14,817 nt of DNA from Sphingobacteriaceae bacterium (GCA_025450155.1 JANWIB010000095.1:1-14817); one strand, 5' to 3'; shown: positions 1-7,415, numbered from the stretch's first letter. The notes: generated by a model from the letters alone, not told the origin. Translations and numbers: made by a program.

Positions 1-183
1 CAGGAGCTTTATGAAAGCGTAGCTACAGGCAAGGAATCCCAACGTTCTATTGATTCAAATAGTCAGCCAGATTATCGCGTGAAACTGGACGCTGAATTAA
101 AAGAGCTACGCGACAGCGAGTTATGGCAGGCAGGTAAAACCGTAAGAAGTTTACGCCCGGAGAATCAAAAAGTAGAAGCTTAA
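1..183 (+). CDS. ilvC: Ketol-acid reductoisomerase, C-terminal end (partial)
   Basis: This is an open frame from the window edge to TAA at 181-183, giving the last 60 residues of a protein whose start lies to the left. The segments NSQPDYR, ELWQAGK and the closing VRSLRPENQ match the C-terminus of the long (class II, E. coli-like) ketol-acid reductoisomerase. That enzyme reduces and isomerises acetolactate or acetohydroxybutyrate with NADPH and Mg2+ in valine, leucine and isoleucine synthesis. The catalytic part is not in view, so activity cannot be judged. The leucine genes downstream on the same strand agree with the call. A hairpin about 30 bases after the stop probably ends the ilv transcript or weakens read-through. 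Confidence 0.85.
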   Translation, partial: QELYESVATGKESQRSIDSNSQPDYRVKLDAELKELRDSELWQAGKTVRSLRPENQKVEA

Positions 184-214
184 TCAACTTTTATCCGCTA
201 ATTTTAGTAACTTT

Positions 215-249
215 AATCCTCCTCTTTGGTCGAGGAGGATTTTAAGTTT
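215..249 (+). terminator. Rho-independent terminator-like hairpin after ilvC
   Basis: A perfect 10-bp stem pairs 215-224 (AATCCTCCTC) with 232-241 (GAGGAGGATT) around a 7-base loop. It is followed by a short T-rich stretch (TTTTAAGTTT, 240-249). It lies 31 bases after the ilvC stop and just before the next gene. The T tract is interrupted by AAG, so termination may be partial. The 3' arm contains GAGGAGG, about 14 bases ahead of the ATG at 253, so folding would also hide a purine-rich stretch upstream of that gene. Confidence 0.6.
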
Positions 250-252
250 CGC

Positions 253-825
253 ATGCAAAACATATTGCTAAAAAATCTCAACAAAGCAGGTTGTATAAGA
301 TTCCTATTTTACATTTTATCTTTTCTGGCTATCATCACGTTTAATGCTTTTGGCCAATCGAAAAAGTATAATGAAGACGTACAACCAATTAAAAGTGAAC
401 AAAAAATAGCTGTTCCTACCCCTATTGGATATGTTAACGACTTCGAAGGCATATTTGATGTCGAGCAGGAACGCGGTTTAGATTCTTTAATAAAAGATTT
501 TGAAGAAAAAACTACCATAGAAATCGCAGTTGTCACACTCGATAGTTCCATGACCAATAAAGCCAATTTTGATCAATTTACTTTGAATCTGGCCAATGAG
601 TGGGGAGTTGGAAAGAAAGATAGAGACAATGGCATATTAATAGGGATATCTGCTTCTCTTCATTCTATAAAAATTCAAAATGGCTATGGTATCGAGAAGA
701 TGTTGACAAATGAAGAAACTAAAAATTTAATTGACACTGTATTTATTTCTAATTTTAGAAATGGCAACTACTTTGAAGGAATAAGAAAAGGGATTTTAGG
801 ACTAATTGATAAATTAAATAAATAA
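253..825 (+). CDS. Exported TPM-domain (YgcG/TPM_phosphatase family) protein
   Basis: The protein has 190 residues. Its hydrophobic segment at about 16-32, ending NAFGQ, looks like a Bacteroidota signal peptide cleaved near residue 34. The rest is one TPM domain (about 58-187): GYVNDFEG opening, EIAVVTLDSS strand, LANEWGVGKKDRDNGILI core (112-129) and NGYGIE (143-148). TPM proteins are periplasmic or membrane-attached. Some have been linked to phosphatase activity and others to photosystem II or respiratory complex assembly, so the role here is unknown. The C-terminal membrane helix and glycine-rich tail of YgcG are absent. I chose ATG 253 over an upstream TTG at 226, because the TTG lies in the loop of the terminator hairpin. 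Eight bases separate this gene from leuC, suggesting co-transcription, though a leucine-pathway role is not implied. Confidence 0.8.
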   Translation: MQNILLKNLNKAGCIRFLFYILSFLAIITFNAFGQSKKYNEDVQPIKSEQKIAVPTPIGYVNDFEGIFDVEQERGLDSLIKDFEEKTTIEIAVVTLDSSMTNKANFDQFTLNLANEWGVGKKDRDNGILIGISASLHSIKIQNGYGIEKMLTNEETKNLIDTVFISNFRNGNYFEGIRKGILGLIDKLNK

Positions 826-833
826 GTATTTAT

Positions 834-2249
834 ATGGGGAAAACATTATTTGATAAAATCTGGGATGCACATGTAGTCAGCAGTAAAGAAGGATTCCCAG
901 ATATGCTGTACATTGATACCCATTTTATCCATGAAGTAACCAGCCCACAAGCGTTTGATGGTCTTCGAAAAAGAGGGATTCCTGTTTTTCGACCTAAACA
1001 GACAGTAGCCACTGCTGATCATAATGTGCCAACCATCAACCAACACTTGCCTATCAAAGAAGAATTGTCCCGCTATCAGGTAGATATGCTCACCAAAAAC
1101 TGCAAGGAATTTGGCGTTGAATTATATGGTTTAGGACATCCTTTCCAGGGTATTGTACACGTTATCGGTCCTGAATTAGGCATTACATTACCCGGAAAAA
1201 CTATCGTTTGCGGTGATAGTCATACTTCTACACACGGCGCTTTTGGTACTATTGCTTTTGGCATTGGCACTTCGCAGGTGGAGCAGGTTTTGGCGACGCA
1301 ATGTTTATTGCAATCCCGTCCCAAACGGATGAAGATTGAAGTCAACGGAAAGCTTAAAAAAGGAGTAACTGCCAAAGACATCATTCTATATATTATTTCT
1401 AAAATATCCGCCGCAGGCGGAACCGGTTATTTTGTAGAATATGCCGGCGATACGATTCGTTCTCTCAGCATGGAAGGCCGCATGACCATCTGTAACATGA
1501 GTATTGAGATGGGCGCCCGAGGAGGATTAATTGCTCCCGATGAAACCACATTGAATTACATTAAAGGACGCGAGTTTGCCCCAAAAGGCGAAGCATGGAA
1601 TAAAGCCTTAGCCTATTGGAAAACTCTTTATTCGGATGAAGACGCCATATTCGACAAGGTGCTGAAATTTGATGCCGCCGATATTGAGCCGATGATTACC
1701 TATGGAACCAATCCGGGAATGGGCATCGGCATCACTCAAAAAATTCCGGCAATTGCCAATATTGTTCCTAATGAACAACTATCCTACAAGAAAGCACTCG
1801 ACTATATGGGTTTGGAAGAAAACACCCTACTTATGGATAAACCCATAGATTATGTTTTTATAGGAAGCTGCACCAATTCACGCATTGAAGATTTACGCCA
1901 GGTAGCTGAATTTGTAAAGGGGAAACAAAAAGCCAATAATGTAACGGTTTGGATTGTTCCAGGCTCTAAACAAGTGCAACAACAAGCTATTCGCGAAGGA
2001 TTAGATAAGATATTTGAAGCTGCAGGTTTTGCACTTCGTGAACCGGGTTGCAGTGCCTGTCTGGGAATGAATGAGGATAAAATCCCGGCAGGAAAATATT
2101 GTGTTTCCACCTCTAACCGTAATTTTGAAGGACGGCAAGGACCTAATTCACGTACTTTTTTGGCTAGCCCGCTTACAGCGGCGGCAGCAGCGGTAACAGG
2201 ACGAGTGACTGATGTGAGAGAACTATTAGCTGAACCGGAGTTAGTTTAA
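834..2249 (+). CDS. leuC: 3-isopropylmalate dehydratase large subunit
   Basis: LeuC pairs with LeuD to isomerise 2-isopropylmalate to 3-isopropylmalate in the cytoplasm, using a [4Fe-4S] cluster, as the second committed step of leucine synthesis. The 471-residue protein has the usual full length. Expected iron-sulphur ligands are visible: Cys346 in IGSCTNSR, and Cys406 and Cys409 in GCSACLGMN. The aconitase-type motif GDSHTSTHGAFG (127-138) and the closing GRQGPNSRTF segment are intact. The start fits the family, whose members usually begin near xKTLxxKxxDAH. It follows the TPM gene by 8 bases. Its separation from leuD by an 88-base gap with a repeat-like dyad is the only unusual feature. Confidence 0.97.
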   Translation: MGKTLFDKIWDAHVVSSKEGFPDMLYIDTHFIHEVTSPQAFDGLRKRGIPVFRPKQTVATADHNVPTINQHLPIKEELSRYQVDMLTKNCKEFGVELYGLGHPFQGIVHVIGPELGITLPGKTIVCGDSHTSTHGAFGTIAFGIGTSQVEQVLATQCLLQSRPKRMKIEVNGKLKKGVTAKDIILYIISKISAAGGTGYFVEYAGDTIRSLSMEGRMTICNMSIEMGARGGLIAPDETTLNYIKGREFAPKGEAWNKALAYWKTLYSDEDAIFDKVLKFDAADIEPMITYGTNPGMGIGITQKIPAIANIVPNEQLSYKKALDYMGLEENTLLMDKPIDYVFIGSCTNSRIEDLRQVAEFVKGKQKANNVTVWIVPGSKQVQQQAIREGLDKIFEAAGFALREPGCSACLGMNEDKIPAGKYCVSTSNRNFEGRQGPNSRTFLASPLTAAAAAVTGRVTDVRELLAEPELV

Positions 2250-2261
2250 AATGAAGATATA

Positions 2262-2322
2262 AGTATCAAGACATAAGTATCGAGTACTTCAATTTACATC
2301 TTGCTACTTGATACTCGCTACT
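2262..2322. repeat. Dyad-rich element between leuC and leuD
   Basis: The leuC-leuD gap contains variants of one short word on both strands. AGTATCAAG (2262-2270) is matched by its exact complement CTTGATACT (2307-2315), and GTATCGAGTA (2277-2286) pairs imperfectly with TACTCGCTAC (2313-2322). AAGTA/TACTT (2275-2279 and 2285-2289) can form a further small hairpin. These pairings exclude one another in part. The GTATCAAG/GTATCGAG/TAGCAAG vocabulary resembles short dispersed intergenic repeats I associate with Sphingobacteriales genomes, but copy number cannot be seen here. An RNA structure adjusting leuD expression is an alternative. Confidence 0.45.
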
Positions 2323-2337
2323 ATAAATCTATAAAAA

Positions 2338-2931
2338 ATGGCAACAAAAACATTTCAATATATTCAGTCCAGCATAGTTCCGTTATCGGTAGAAAACATT
2401 GATACCGACCAGATAATTCCTGCTCGTTTTCTGAAAGCGACTACCAGAGATGGCTTTGGCGATAATCTTTTTCGCGATTGGCGTTACGATGCGAACAATC
2501 AACCCAAGGTAGATTTCGTGTTGAATGATCCAACTTATTCAGGAAAAATTTTAGTAGCCGGCAAAAATTTTGGCTGTGGAAGTAGCCGCGAACATGCTGC
2601 CTGGGCTATTTCTGATGCAGGCTTTGATGTGGTTGTGAGTAGTTTTTTTGCCGATATTTTTAAAGGCAACGCGTTAAACAACGGGCTCTTACCTGTTCAA
2701 GTAAGCGATACTTTCCTAAAAAGCATCTTTGATGAAGTATATAAAAATCCAAAAACTGAATTAGAGGTAGATTTAGAAAAACAAACCATCACGATCCTAG
2801 CCACAGGCCAACAGGAAAAGTTTGAAATTAATGCCTATAAAAAAGCCTGTTTAATAAACGGGTATGATGATATTGATTACATCCTAAGTCAGAAAGAGCA
2901 AATTGAAGTTTTTGAGAAGGCACGAAATTGA
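2338..2931 (+). CDS. leuD: 3-isopropylmalate dehydratase small subunit
   Basis: LeuD supplies the swivelling small subunit of isopropylmalate isomerase and completes the active site of LeuC. The 197-residue length is normal for the bacterial family. The N-terminal NIDTDQIIPARFLK (20-33) and the glycine-cysteine loop GKNFGCGSSREHAAWA (75-90) are the diagnostic motifs; the latter shapes the substrate-binding side of the site. The C-terminus keeps the typical NGYDDIDYIL. The ATG at 2338 follows an A-rich run with no clear Shine-Dalgarno, common in Bacteroidota. The large subunit lies upstream and the two remaining leucine enzymes downstream. Repeat-like dyads occupy the gaps on both sides. Confidence 0.97.
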   Translation: MATKTFQYIQSSIVPLSVENIDTDQIIPARFLKATTRDGFGDNLFRDWRYDANNQPKVDFVLNDPTYSGKILVAGKNFGCGSSREHAAWAISDAGFDVVVSSFFADIFKGNALNNGLLPVQVSDTFLKSIFDEVYKNPKTELEVDLEKQTITILATGQQEKFEINAYKKACLINGYDDIDYILSQKEQIEVFEKARN

Positions 2932-2953
2932 GCAGGATTATACAACCTGTTTA

Positions 2954-2980
2954 TCATTCCTCACTTTGTTCGGAATCTCA
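2954..2980. repeat. Repeat-like hairpin after leuD
   Basis: The segment TCATTCCTCACTTTGTTCGG (2954-2973) continues with AATCTCA. ATTCC (2956-2960) pairs with GGAAT (2972-2976) around an 11-base loop. The wording resembles a widespread intergenic hairpin type in Bacteroidota (ATTCCGAACAAAGTGAGGAAT on the other strand, with flanking TGAGA). There is no T tract, so it is not a convincing terminator. Copy number elsewhere in the genome is unknown from this window. Confidence 0.4.
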
Positions 2981-3013
2981 CAATAGAGTAGTAAACATAT
3001 ACTAATAGTAACG

Positions 3014-3388
3014 ATGTCTAAAAAAGAAATAATTATCGATAATCTTTTTAATTATGACGAAGCTATACGATATATAGCTATTTATACCGACCACGATTTG
3101 GTTTACAAACAAAAAGATCTATTGGCCGATTCATCTTCTGACAGTACCGATAAATATGAGGAGTTATTAGTGAACCCTACGTTGATTACTCTGGCAACCC
3201 AGAGAGGAAATATTGATTGTGGCGGGCTTGACTATTTAGTGGTACGTTATGGAAATTTTTTTCAACTGATAAAAGGAATCAGAGGAGGACATATTTCAAT
3301 CTGCCTTGATAAGTATTGTATTCCTACAACTAAAGCTGAACACATTTTTAATTATTTATCTACGAATTTTCCTGATTTATTGAACTAA
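3014..3388 (+). CDS. Conserved-looking protein of unknown function inside the leu cluster
   Basis: I do not recognise this 124-residue protein with confidence. It has no signal peptide or membrane helix and should be cytoplasmic. Residues 1-35 look helical then strand-like, a serine/aspartate-rich linker follows (about 39-48), and the best-formed part is about 51-100: LLVNPTLITLATQRGN, then CGGLDYLVVRYGNFF and GGHISICLD. The alternating strands with a GGH turn recall small roadblock/LC7- or profilin-like folds, but this is only a structural impression. It lies 82 bases after leuD and 25 bases before leuB on the same strand, so it is probably co-transcribed. It is not a known leucine enzyme; all four steps are covered by neighbours. 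Confidence 0.7.
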   Translation: MSKKEIIIDNLFNYDEAIRYIAIYTDHDLVYKQKDLLADSSSDSTDKYEELLVNPTLITLATQRGNIDCGGLDYLVVRYGNFFQLIKGIRGGHISICLDKYCIPTTKAEHIFNYLSTNFPDLLN

Positions 3389-3413
3389 TTGAAAAGATTA
3401 TTTAAACTGTTGA

Positions 3414-4511
3414 ATGAGTATTAAGAAAAACATACTAATCATACCCGGCGACGGCATCGGGCCGGAAGTAACCGCCTGGGGAAAAGCTGTATTAGAAGAG
3501 ACGGCGACTCAATTTGGGCACGATTTTTCTTTCGATGAAGCCTTGATGGGACATGCCGCCATCGAAGCCACCGGTAGTCCCTTACCTGATGAAACCTTAG
3601 AAAAAGCCAGAAAAAGCGATGCTATTCTTTTTGGCGCCGTGGGGCATGCCAAATATGATAACGATCCAACCTTAAAAGTTCGTCCTGAACAGGGGCTACT
3701 CAAGATACGTAAAGAATTAGGTCTGTATGCCAATCTTCGCCCTATCTTATTATTCGATGAATTATTAGATGCTTCAAGCCTGAAGCCCGAAATTTTGCAG
3801 GGAACCGATATTTTATTCTTCCGTGAGTTAACCGGCGATGTTTATTTCGGTGAAAAAAAACGAAGTGAAGACCGAAACACCGCCTCAGATTTAATGATTT
3901 ATCATCGTTACGAAGTAGAACGCATTGCCAAGAAAGCATTTGAAGCAGCCCGCGGACGTCGTGGTAAATTATGTTCCGTAGATAAAGCCAACGTATTGGA
4001 ATCTTCACGCCTGTGGCGTGAAGTGGTGCAGGAACTGGCAAAAGAATATCCGGATGTAGAAACCGAGCACATGTTTATAGACAATGCCGCCATGCAATTG
4101 GTGAAAAATCCGAAAAAATTTGATGTCATATTAACAGCCAACTTGTTCGGAGACATTTTAACAGATGAAGCTTCGCAAATTGCAGGTTCAATGGGTATGC
4201 TGGCTTCTGCTTCCATTGGCGATGGAACTGGATTTTTCGAGCCTATTCACGGTTCTGCTCATGACATTGCCGGACAAAACAAAGCTAATCCCTTAGCATC
4301 AATTTTATCCGCAGCTCTTATGCTCGACACAGGTTTTGGGTTAAAAGAAGAAGCGCAAAGAATTAACCAAGCAATAGATCAGGTGTTAAAAGAAGGATTC
4401 CGTACAGGCGATATCGCCAATGCAATAACCCCGCCCCACAAAGTATTAGGAACAACACAAATGGGCAAAAAAATACTCGAATTTTTGAAACACGCCGTTA
4501 TAATTTCGTAA
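3414..4511 (+). CDS. leuB: 3-isopropylmalate dehydrogenase
   Basis: LeuB oxidises and decarboxylates 3-isopropylmalate to 2-ketoisocaproate with NAD+ and a divalent metal. The 365-residue protein has the full family length. The nucleotide end begins IIPGDGIGPEV (9-19). Substrate arginines are visible around 99, 109 and 137, the catalytic tyrosine in GDVYFG (Tyr144) and the lysine in SVDKANVL (Lys191). The dehydrogenase signature NLFGDILTDEASQIAGSMGM runs 243-262 with metal ligands Asp247 and Asp251. The adenine-site segment GFFEPIHGSAHDIAG (273-287) supports NAD+ specificity and separates it from isocitrate dehydrogenase. leuA follows after 10 bases. Confidence 0.96.
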   Translation: MSIKKNILIIPGDGIGPEVTAWGKAVLEETATQFGHDFSFDEALMGHAAIEATGSPLPDETLEKARKSDAILFGAVGHAKYDNDPTLKVRPEQGLLKIRKELGLYANLRPILLFDELLDASSLKPEILQGTDILFFRELTGDVYFGEKKRSEDRNTASDLMIYHRYEVERIAKKAFEAARGRRGKLCSVDKANVLESSRLWREVVQELAKEYPDVETEHMFIDNAAMQLVKNPKKFDVILTANLFGDILTDEASQIAGSMGMLASASIGDGTGFFEPIHGSAHDIAGQNKANPLASILSAALMLDTGFGLKEEAQRINQAIDQVLKEGFRTGDIANAITPPHKVLGTTQMGKKILEFLKHAVIIS

Positions 4512-4521
4512 ATTTAAACCA

Positions 4522-5685
4522 ATGTTACACGATCCGAACCGCATTTATATTTTCGATACCACACTTCGCGATGGCGAACAAGTACCCGGTTGCCAGTTAA
4601 CCACGCCGGAAAAGGTGGAAATAGCCAGAGAGTTGGAACTTTTAGGCGTAGATATTATAGAAGCCGGATTCCCGGTTTCCAGCCCCGGAGATTTCCAAAG
4701 TGTGGTGGAAATTTCAAAAGCTGTAAAAGAGCCTACTATTTGTGCGCTTACCCGTGCTAACAAAGGAGATATCGATGCGGCCGTAGAATCATTAAAATAT
4801 GCAAAAAGGTCACGCATTCATACCGGAATCGGCTCTTCTGATACCCATATTAAATACAAGTTCAACAGTACCCGCGAAGAAATTTTAGCACGAGGTGTTG
4901 AAGCAGTTAAATACGCCAAACAATTTGTAGAAGATATTGAGTTTTATGCAGAAGATGCCGGCAGAGCCGATATAGAATTCTTAGCGAAAATGGTAGAAGC
5001 GGTAATTGCTGCCGGAGCAACTGTGGTGAATATTCCTGATACCAATGGGTATTGCTTACCCGATCAGTATGGCAGCAAAATTCGTTTTCTCAAAGAAAAT
5101 GTAAAAAATATAGACAAAGCTATTATCTCGGTGCATTGCCATAATGATTTAGGCCTGGCAACAGCTAATGCCATAGCCGGACTACAAAATGGTGCCCGCC
5201 AGGTAGAATGCACCATTAACGGTATTGGAGAAAGAGCCGGTAACACTTCTATGGAAGAAGTTACCATGATTCTAAAAACACATTACAGCCTCGGATTTCA
5301 TACACATATCAACACTCGTAAATTTTATGACTTAAGTCATAAAGTGAGCGAGATGATGCATATGCCCGTACAGCCTAATAAGGCAATAGTGGGGCATAAT
5401 GCTTTTGCGCATAGTTCAGGTATACACCAGGATGGTTTCCTAAAAAACCGCGAAAATTATGAAATCATTAATCCCGAAGATGTTGGTTTCCCAAGTGCAT
5501 CTATTGTTTTAACTGCCAGAAGCGGCCGACATGCATTAAATTTCCATTTGGAACGGATAGGACATCATTTAACCAAAGTCGAATTAGATGAAACCTATAA
5601 GCGTTTTTTAGATTTGGCAGATGTAAAAAAAGACATCAACGATGAGGATTTGAATAGCCTTGTTAGGCATTTAGCCGTTAAATAA
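4522..5685 (+). CDS. leuA: 2-isopropylmalate synthase, short form without regulatory domain
   Basis: LeuA condenses acetyl-CoA with 2-ketoisovalerate, the first committed step of leucine synthesis. The catalytic TIM barrel is complete: DTTLRDGEQ (12-20) carries Asp12 and Arg16, metal ligands are HCHND (His205 and His207) and Asn241 in GERAGN, and GFPVSSPGDF (49-58) favours isopropylmalate synthase over citramalate or homocitrate synthase. GHNAFAHSSGIHQDG (291-305) belongs to the following subdomain. The protein ends at residue 387 after the linker helices, whereas the classical E. coli-type enzyme is about 520 residues. The C-terminal LeuA dimer/leucine-binding domain is absent, and ilvA begins 9 bases later, so no remnant is left. 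Feedback inhibition by leucine through that domain is therefore not expected. Confidence 0.93.
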   Translation: MLHDPNRIYIFDTTLRDGEQVPGCQLTTPEKVEIARELELLGVDIIEAGFPVSSPGDFQSVVEISKAVKEPTICALTRANKGDIDAAVESLKYAKRSRIHTGIGSSDTHIKYKFNSTREEILARGVEAVKYAKQFVEDIEFYAEDAGRADIEFLAKMVEAVIAAGATVVNIPDTNGYCLPDQYGSKIRFLKENVKNIDKAIISVHCHNDLGLATANAIAGLQNGARQVECTINGIGERAGNTSMEEVTMILKTHYSLGFHTHINTRKFYDLSHKVSEMMHMPVQPNKAIVGHNAFAHSSGIHQDGFLKNRENYEIINPEDVGFPSASIVLTARSGRHALNFHLERIGHHLTKVELDETYKRFLDLADVKKDINDEDLNSLVRHLAVK

Positions 5686-5694
5686 GTCAGGAAA

Positions 5695-6945
5695 ATGGAG
5701 GTAGCGGCAAAAGAGAAGCTGGATTTTAAGGCTGCCAGCGAGCGTTTAAAGGGTGTTGTTAATCGCACTCCACTCATCTACAATAATGGCCTTTCATTAA
5801 AGTATAATTGCGAAATCTATTTAAAACGTGAAGATCTTCAAATAGTACGGTCTTACAAACTACGGGGAGCTTATAATATGATTAGCTCTCTATCAGAAGA
5901 TCAATTGAAACGTGGTGTGGTATGTGCCAGTGCTGGAAATCATGCACAGGGTTTTGCTTTCTCTTGCAATAAATTAGGAATAAAAGGTGTAATCTTTATG
6001 CCAGAAATCACTCCTAATCAAAAAGTGAAGCAAACCGAGATGTTTGGAAACGGGCACATCGAAATTGTGCTTACCGGCGATACATTTGATGATTGCTTGC
6101 ATGAAGCTCTTGCTTATACAGCTGCTAACGCTATGACCTTTATTCCTCCTTTTGATGATTACCGAATCATTGAAGGACAAGGAACTGTAGGCGTTGAAAT
6201 ACTGGAAGATCAACCAAACCCTGATTTTGTAATTGTTCCCGGAGGTGGTGGTGGAATTGCTGCCGGAGTGGGCAACTACATCAAACAAATGAATCCGGAG
6301 ATTAAGATTATCGGAGTTGAACCTGAAGGAGCTCCTTCTATGTTCGAAGCGTTAAAAGCCGGTGAACCTGTTACCCTTCCGGAGATCAACCGGTTTATAG
6401 ATGGCGCTGCTGTAAAACGTATCGGGCAAGTTACTTATTCCTTATGTAAAGATATATTAGATGATATGCTGCTTATTCCCGAAGGCAAAGTGTGCTCTAC
6501 CATCCTGAAACTGTATAACGAAGATGCTATTGTAGTGGAGCCTGCAGGCGCTTTAACTGTCGCGGCGCTCGATCTATACAAAGATCAGATTAAAGGGAAA
6601 AAAGTCGTTTGCATTATCAGCGGCGGAAATAATGATATTGACCGGATGCAGGAGATCAAAGAACGGTCTCTTCTCTACGAAAGATTAAAGCATTACTTCA
6701 TTATACGTTTCCCTCAACGCCCAGGTGCATTAAAAGCATTCGTCAATCATGTTTTAGGGCCACATGATGATATAACACGTTTTGAATTCATCAAAAAAAC
6801 AGAACGTGAAAGAGGGCCTGCCCTGGTGGGGATTGAACTTAAATCAGCTGATGATTATCCGGCTTTACTGCAACGTATGCAGGAACATCGTTTTGATTAT
6901 ATCGAGCTAAACCAAGATCAGACGTTGTTTGAATACTTAGTCTAA
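5695..6945 (+). CDS. ilvA: Threonine dehydratase (biosynthetic), one ACT-like domain
   Basis: IlvA deaminates threonine to 2-ketobutyrate, the entry step of isoleucine synthesis, using pyridoxal phosphate. Lys55 in VRSYKLRGAYN is the expected Schiff-base lysine; the phosphate-binding loop is PGGGGG (182-187), and SGGNND (309-314) contacts the cofactor ring. A C-terminal ACT-like domain spans about 333-416, opening HYFIIRFPQRPGAL. At 416 residues it resembles the short biosynthetic type with one such domain rather than the E. coli enzyme of about 514 residues with two. It is longer than catabolic TdcB-type enzymes (about 330) that lack the domain, so a biosynthetic role fits. AGGAAA lies just before the ATG, 9 bases after leuA. 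Confidence 0.94.
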   Translation: MEVAAKEKLDFKAASERLKGVVNRTPLIYNNGLSLKYNCEIYLKREDLQIVRSYKLRGAYNMISSLSEDQLKRGVVCASAGNHAQGFAFSCNKLGIKGVIFMPEITPNQKVKQTEMFGNGHIEIVLTGDTFDDCLHEALAYTAANAMTFIPPFDDYRIIEGQGTVGVEILEDQPNPDFVIVPGGGGGIAAGVGNYIKQMNPEIKIIGVEPEGAPSMFEALKAGEPVTLPEINRFIDGAAVKRIGQVTYSLCKDILDDMLLIPEGKVCSTILKLYNEDAIVVEPAGALTVAALDLYKDQIKGKKVVCIISGGNNDIDRMQEIKERSLLYERLKHYFIIRFPQRPGALKAFVNHVLGPHDDITRFEFIKKTERERGPALVGIELKSADDYPALLQRMQEHRFDYIELNQDQTLFEYLV

Positions 6946-6986
6946 TGCTCTTATCATGTTAATACAATAGACTATAAATAAATTAT

Positions 6987-7412
6987 ATGAAACCAGTTTA
7001 CTTGTTTACATTTTTGCTTTTGTTTAGTATTAATCATATTAGTTGGGCTCAAGAAAAAATTCTCCATCTGAGCGAATTCGAAAAAGAATGGAATTATGCC
7101 CAAGCGTATCGCAGCGGCAACACCTTATATATTTCTGGAACCGTGGGAAAGGGCAATATGGATAAAGCTTTAGAGCATGTATATAAAGTCTTAGAACTTA
7201 CCTTGAAGAAATACAATCTTGATTTTACCCATGTAGTTAAAGAAAACCTATATACGACTAACATGAAGGCAGTCACCGAAAATTATATGATAAGAAAGAA
7301 ATATTACAATACACATACACCGGCAGCCACTTGGGTAGAAATCAAAGGTTTATTAAACCCCGATAGTGTTGTAGAAGTAGAACTAATTGCCGAAATTGAA
7401 AAAACCCTTTAG
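6987..7412 (+). CDS. Exported RidA/YjgF-family protein lacking the catalytic arginine
   Basis: The 141-residue protein starts with a clear signal peptide (about 1-21, ending HISWAQ), so the mature part should be outside the cytoplasm. The rest matches the Rid (YjgF/YER057c/UK114) fold: LYISGTVG (47-54), a helix to about 75, ENLYTTNM (86-93) and TPAATWVEIKGLL (111-123), closing VEVELIAEI. In RidA, which hydrolyses reactive 2-aminoacrylate and 2-iminobutyrate released by IlvA, the equivalent strand reads PAR, with Arg105 in the E. coli enzyme essential. Here it reads PAA, with Ala114 in that place. Its position right after ilvA invites the RidA reading, but export and the missing arginine argue against classic deaminase activity. 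The gap to ilvA is 41 bases. Confidence 0.85.
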   Translation: MKPVYLFTFLLLFSINHISWAQEKILHLSEFEKEWNYAQAYRSGNTLYISGTVGKGNMDKALEHVYKVLELTLKKYNLDFTHVVKENLYTTNMKAVTENYMIRKKYYNTHTPAATWVEIKGLLNPDSVVEVELIAEIEKTL

Positions 7413-7415
7413 AAG

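Noticed and set aside
226..252. TTG start extending the TPM protein by nine residues
   Set aside because: The codon lies in the terminator loop, and the added acidic residues would precede the signal peptide; ATG 253 is simpler.
2941..3013. Terminator after leuD
   Set aside because: The only stems are about five base pairs without a T tract, and same-strand leu genes follow.
3742..4216. Long minus-strand open frames inside leuB, and similar ones inside leuC, leuA and ilvA
   Set aside because: They lie opposite strongly conserved genes and their translations show no domain-like pattern; they are shadow frames.
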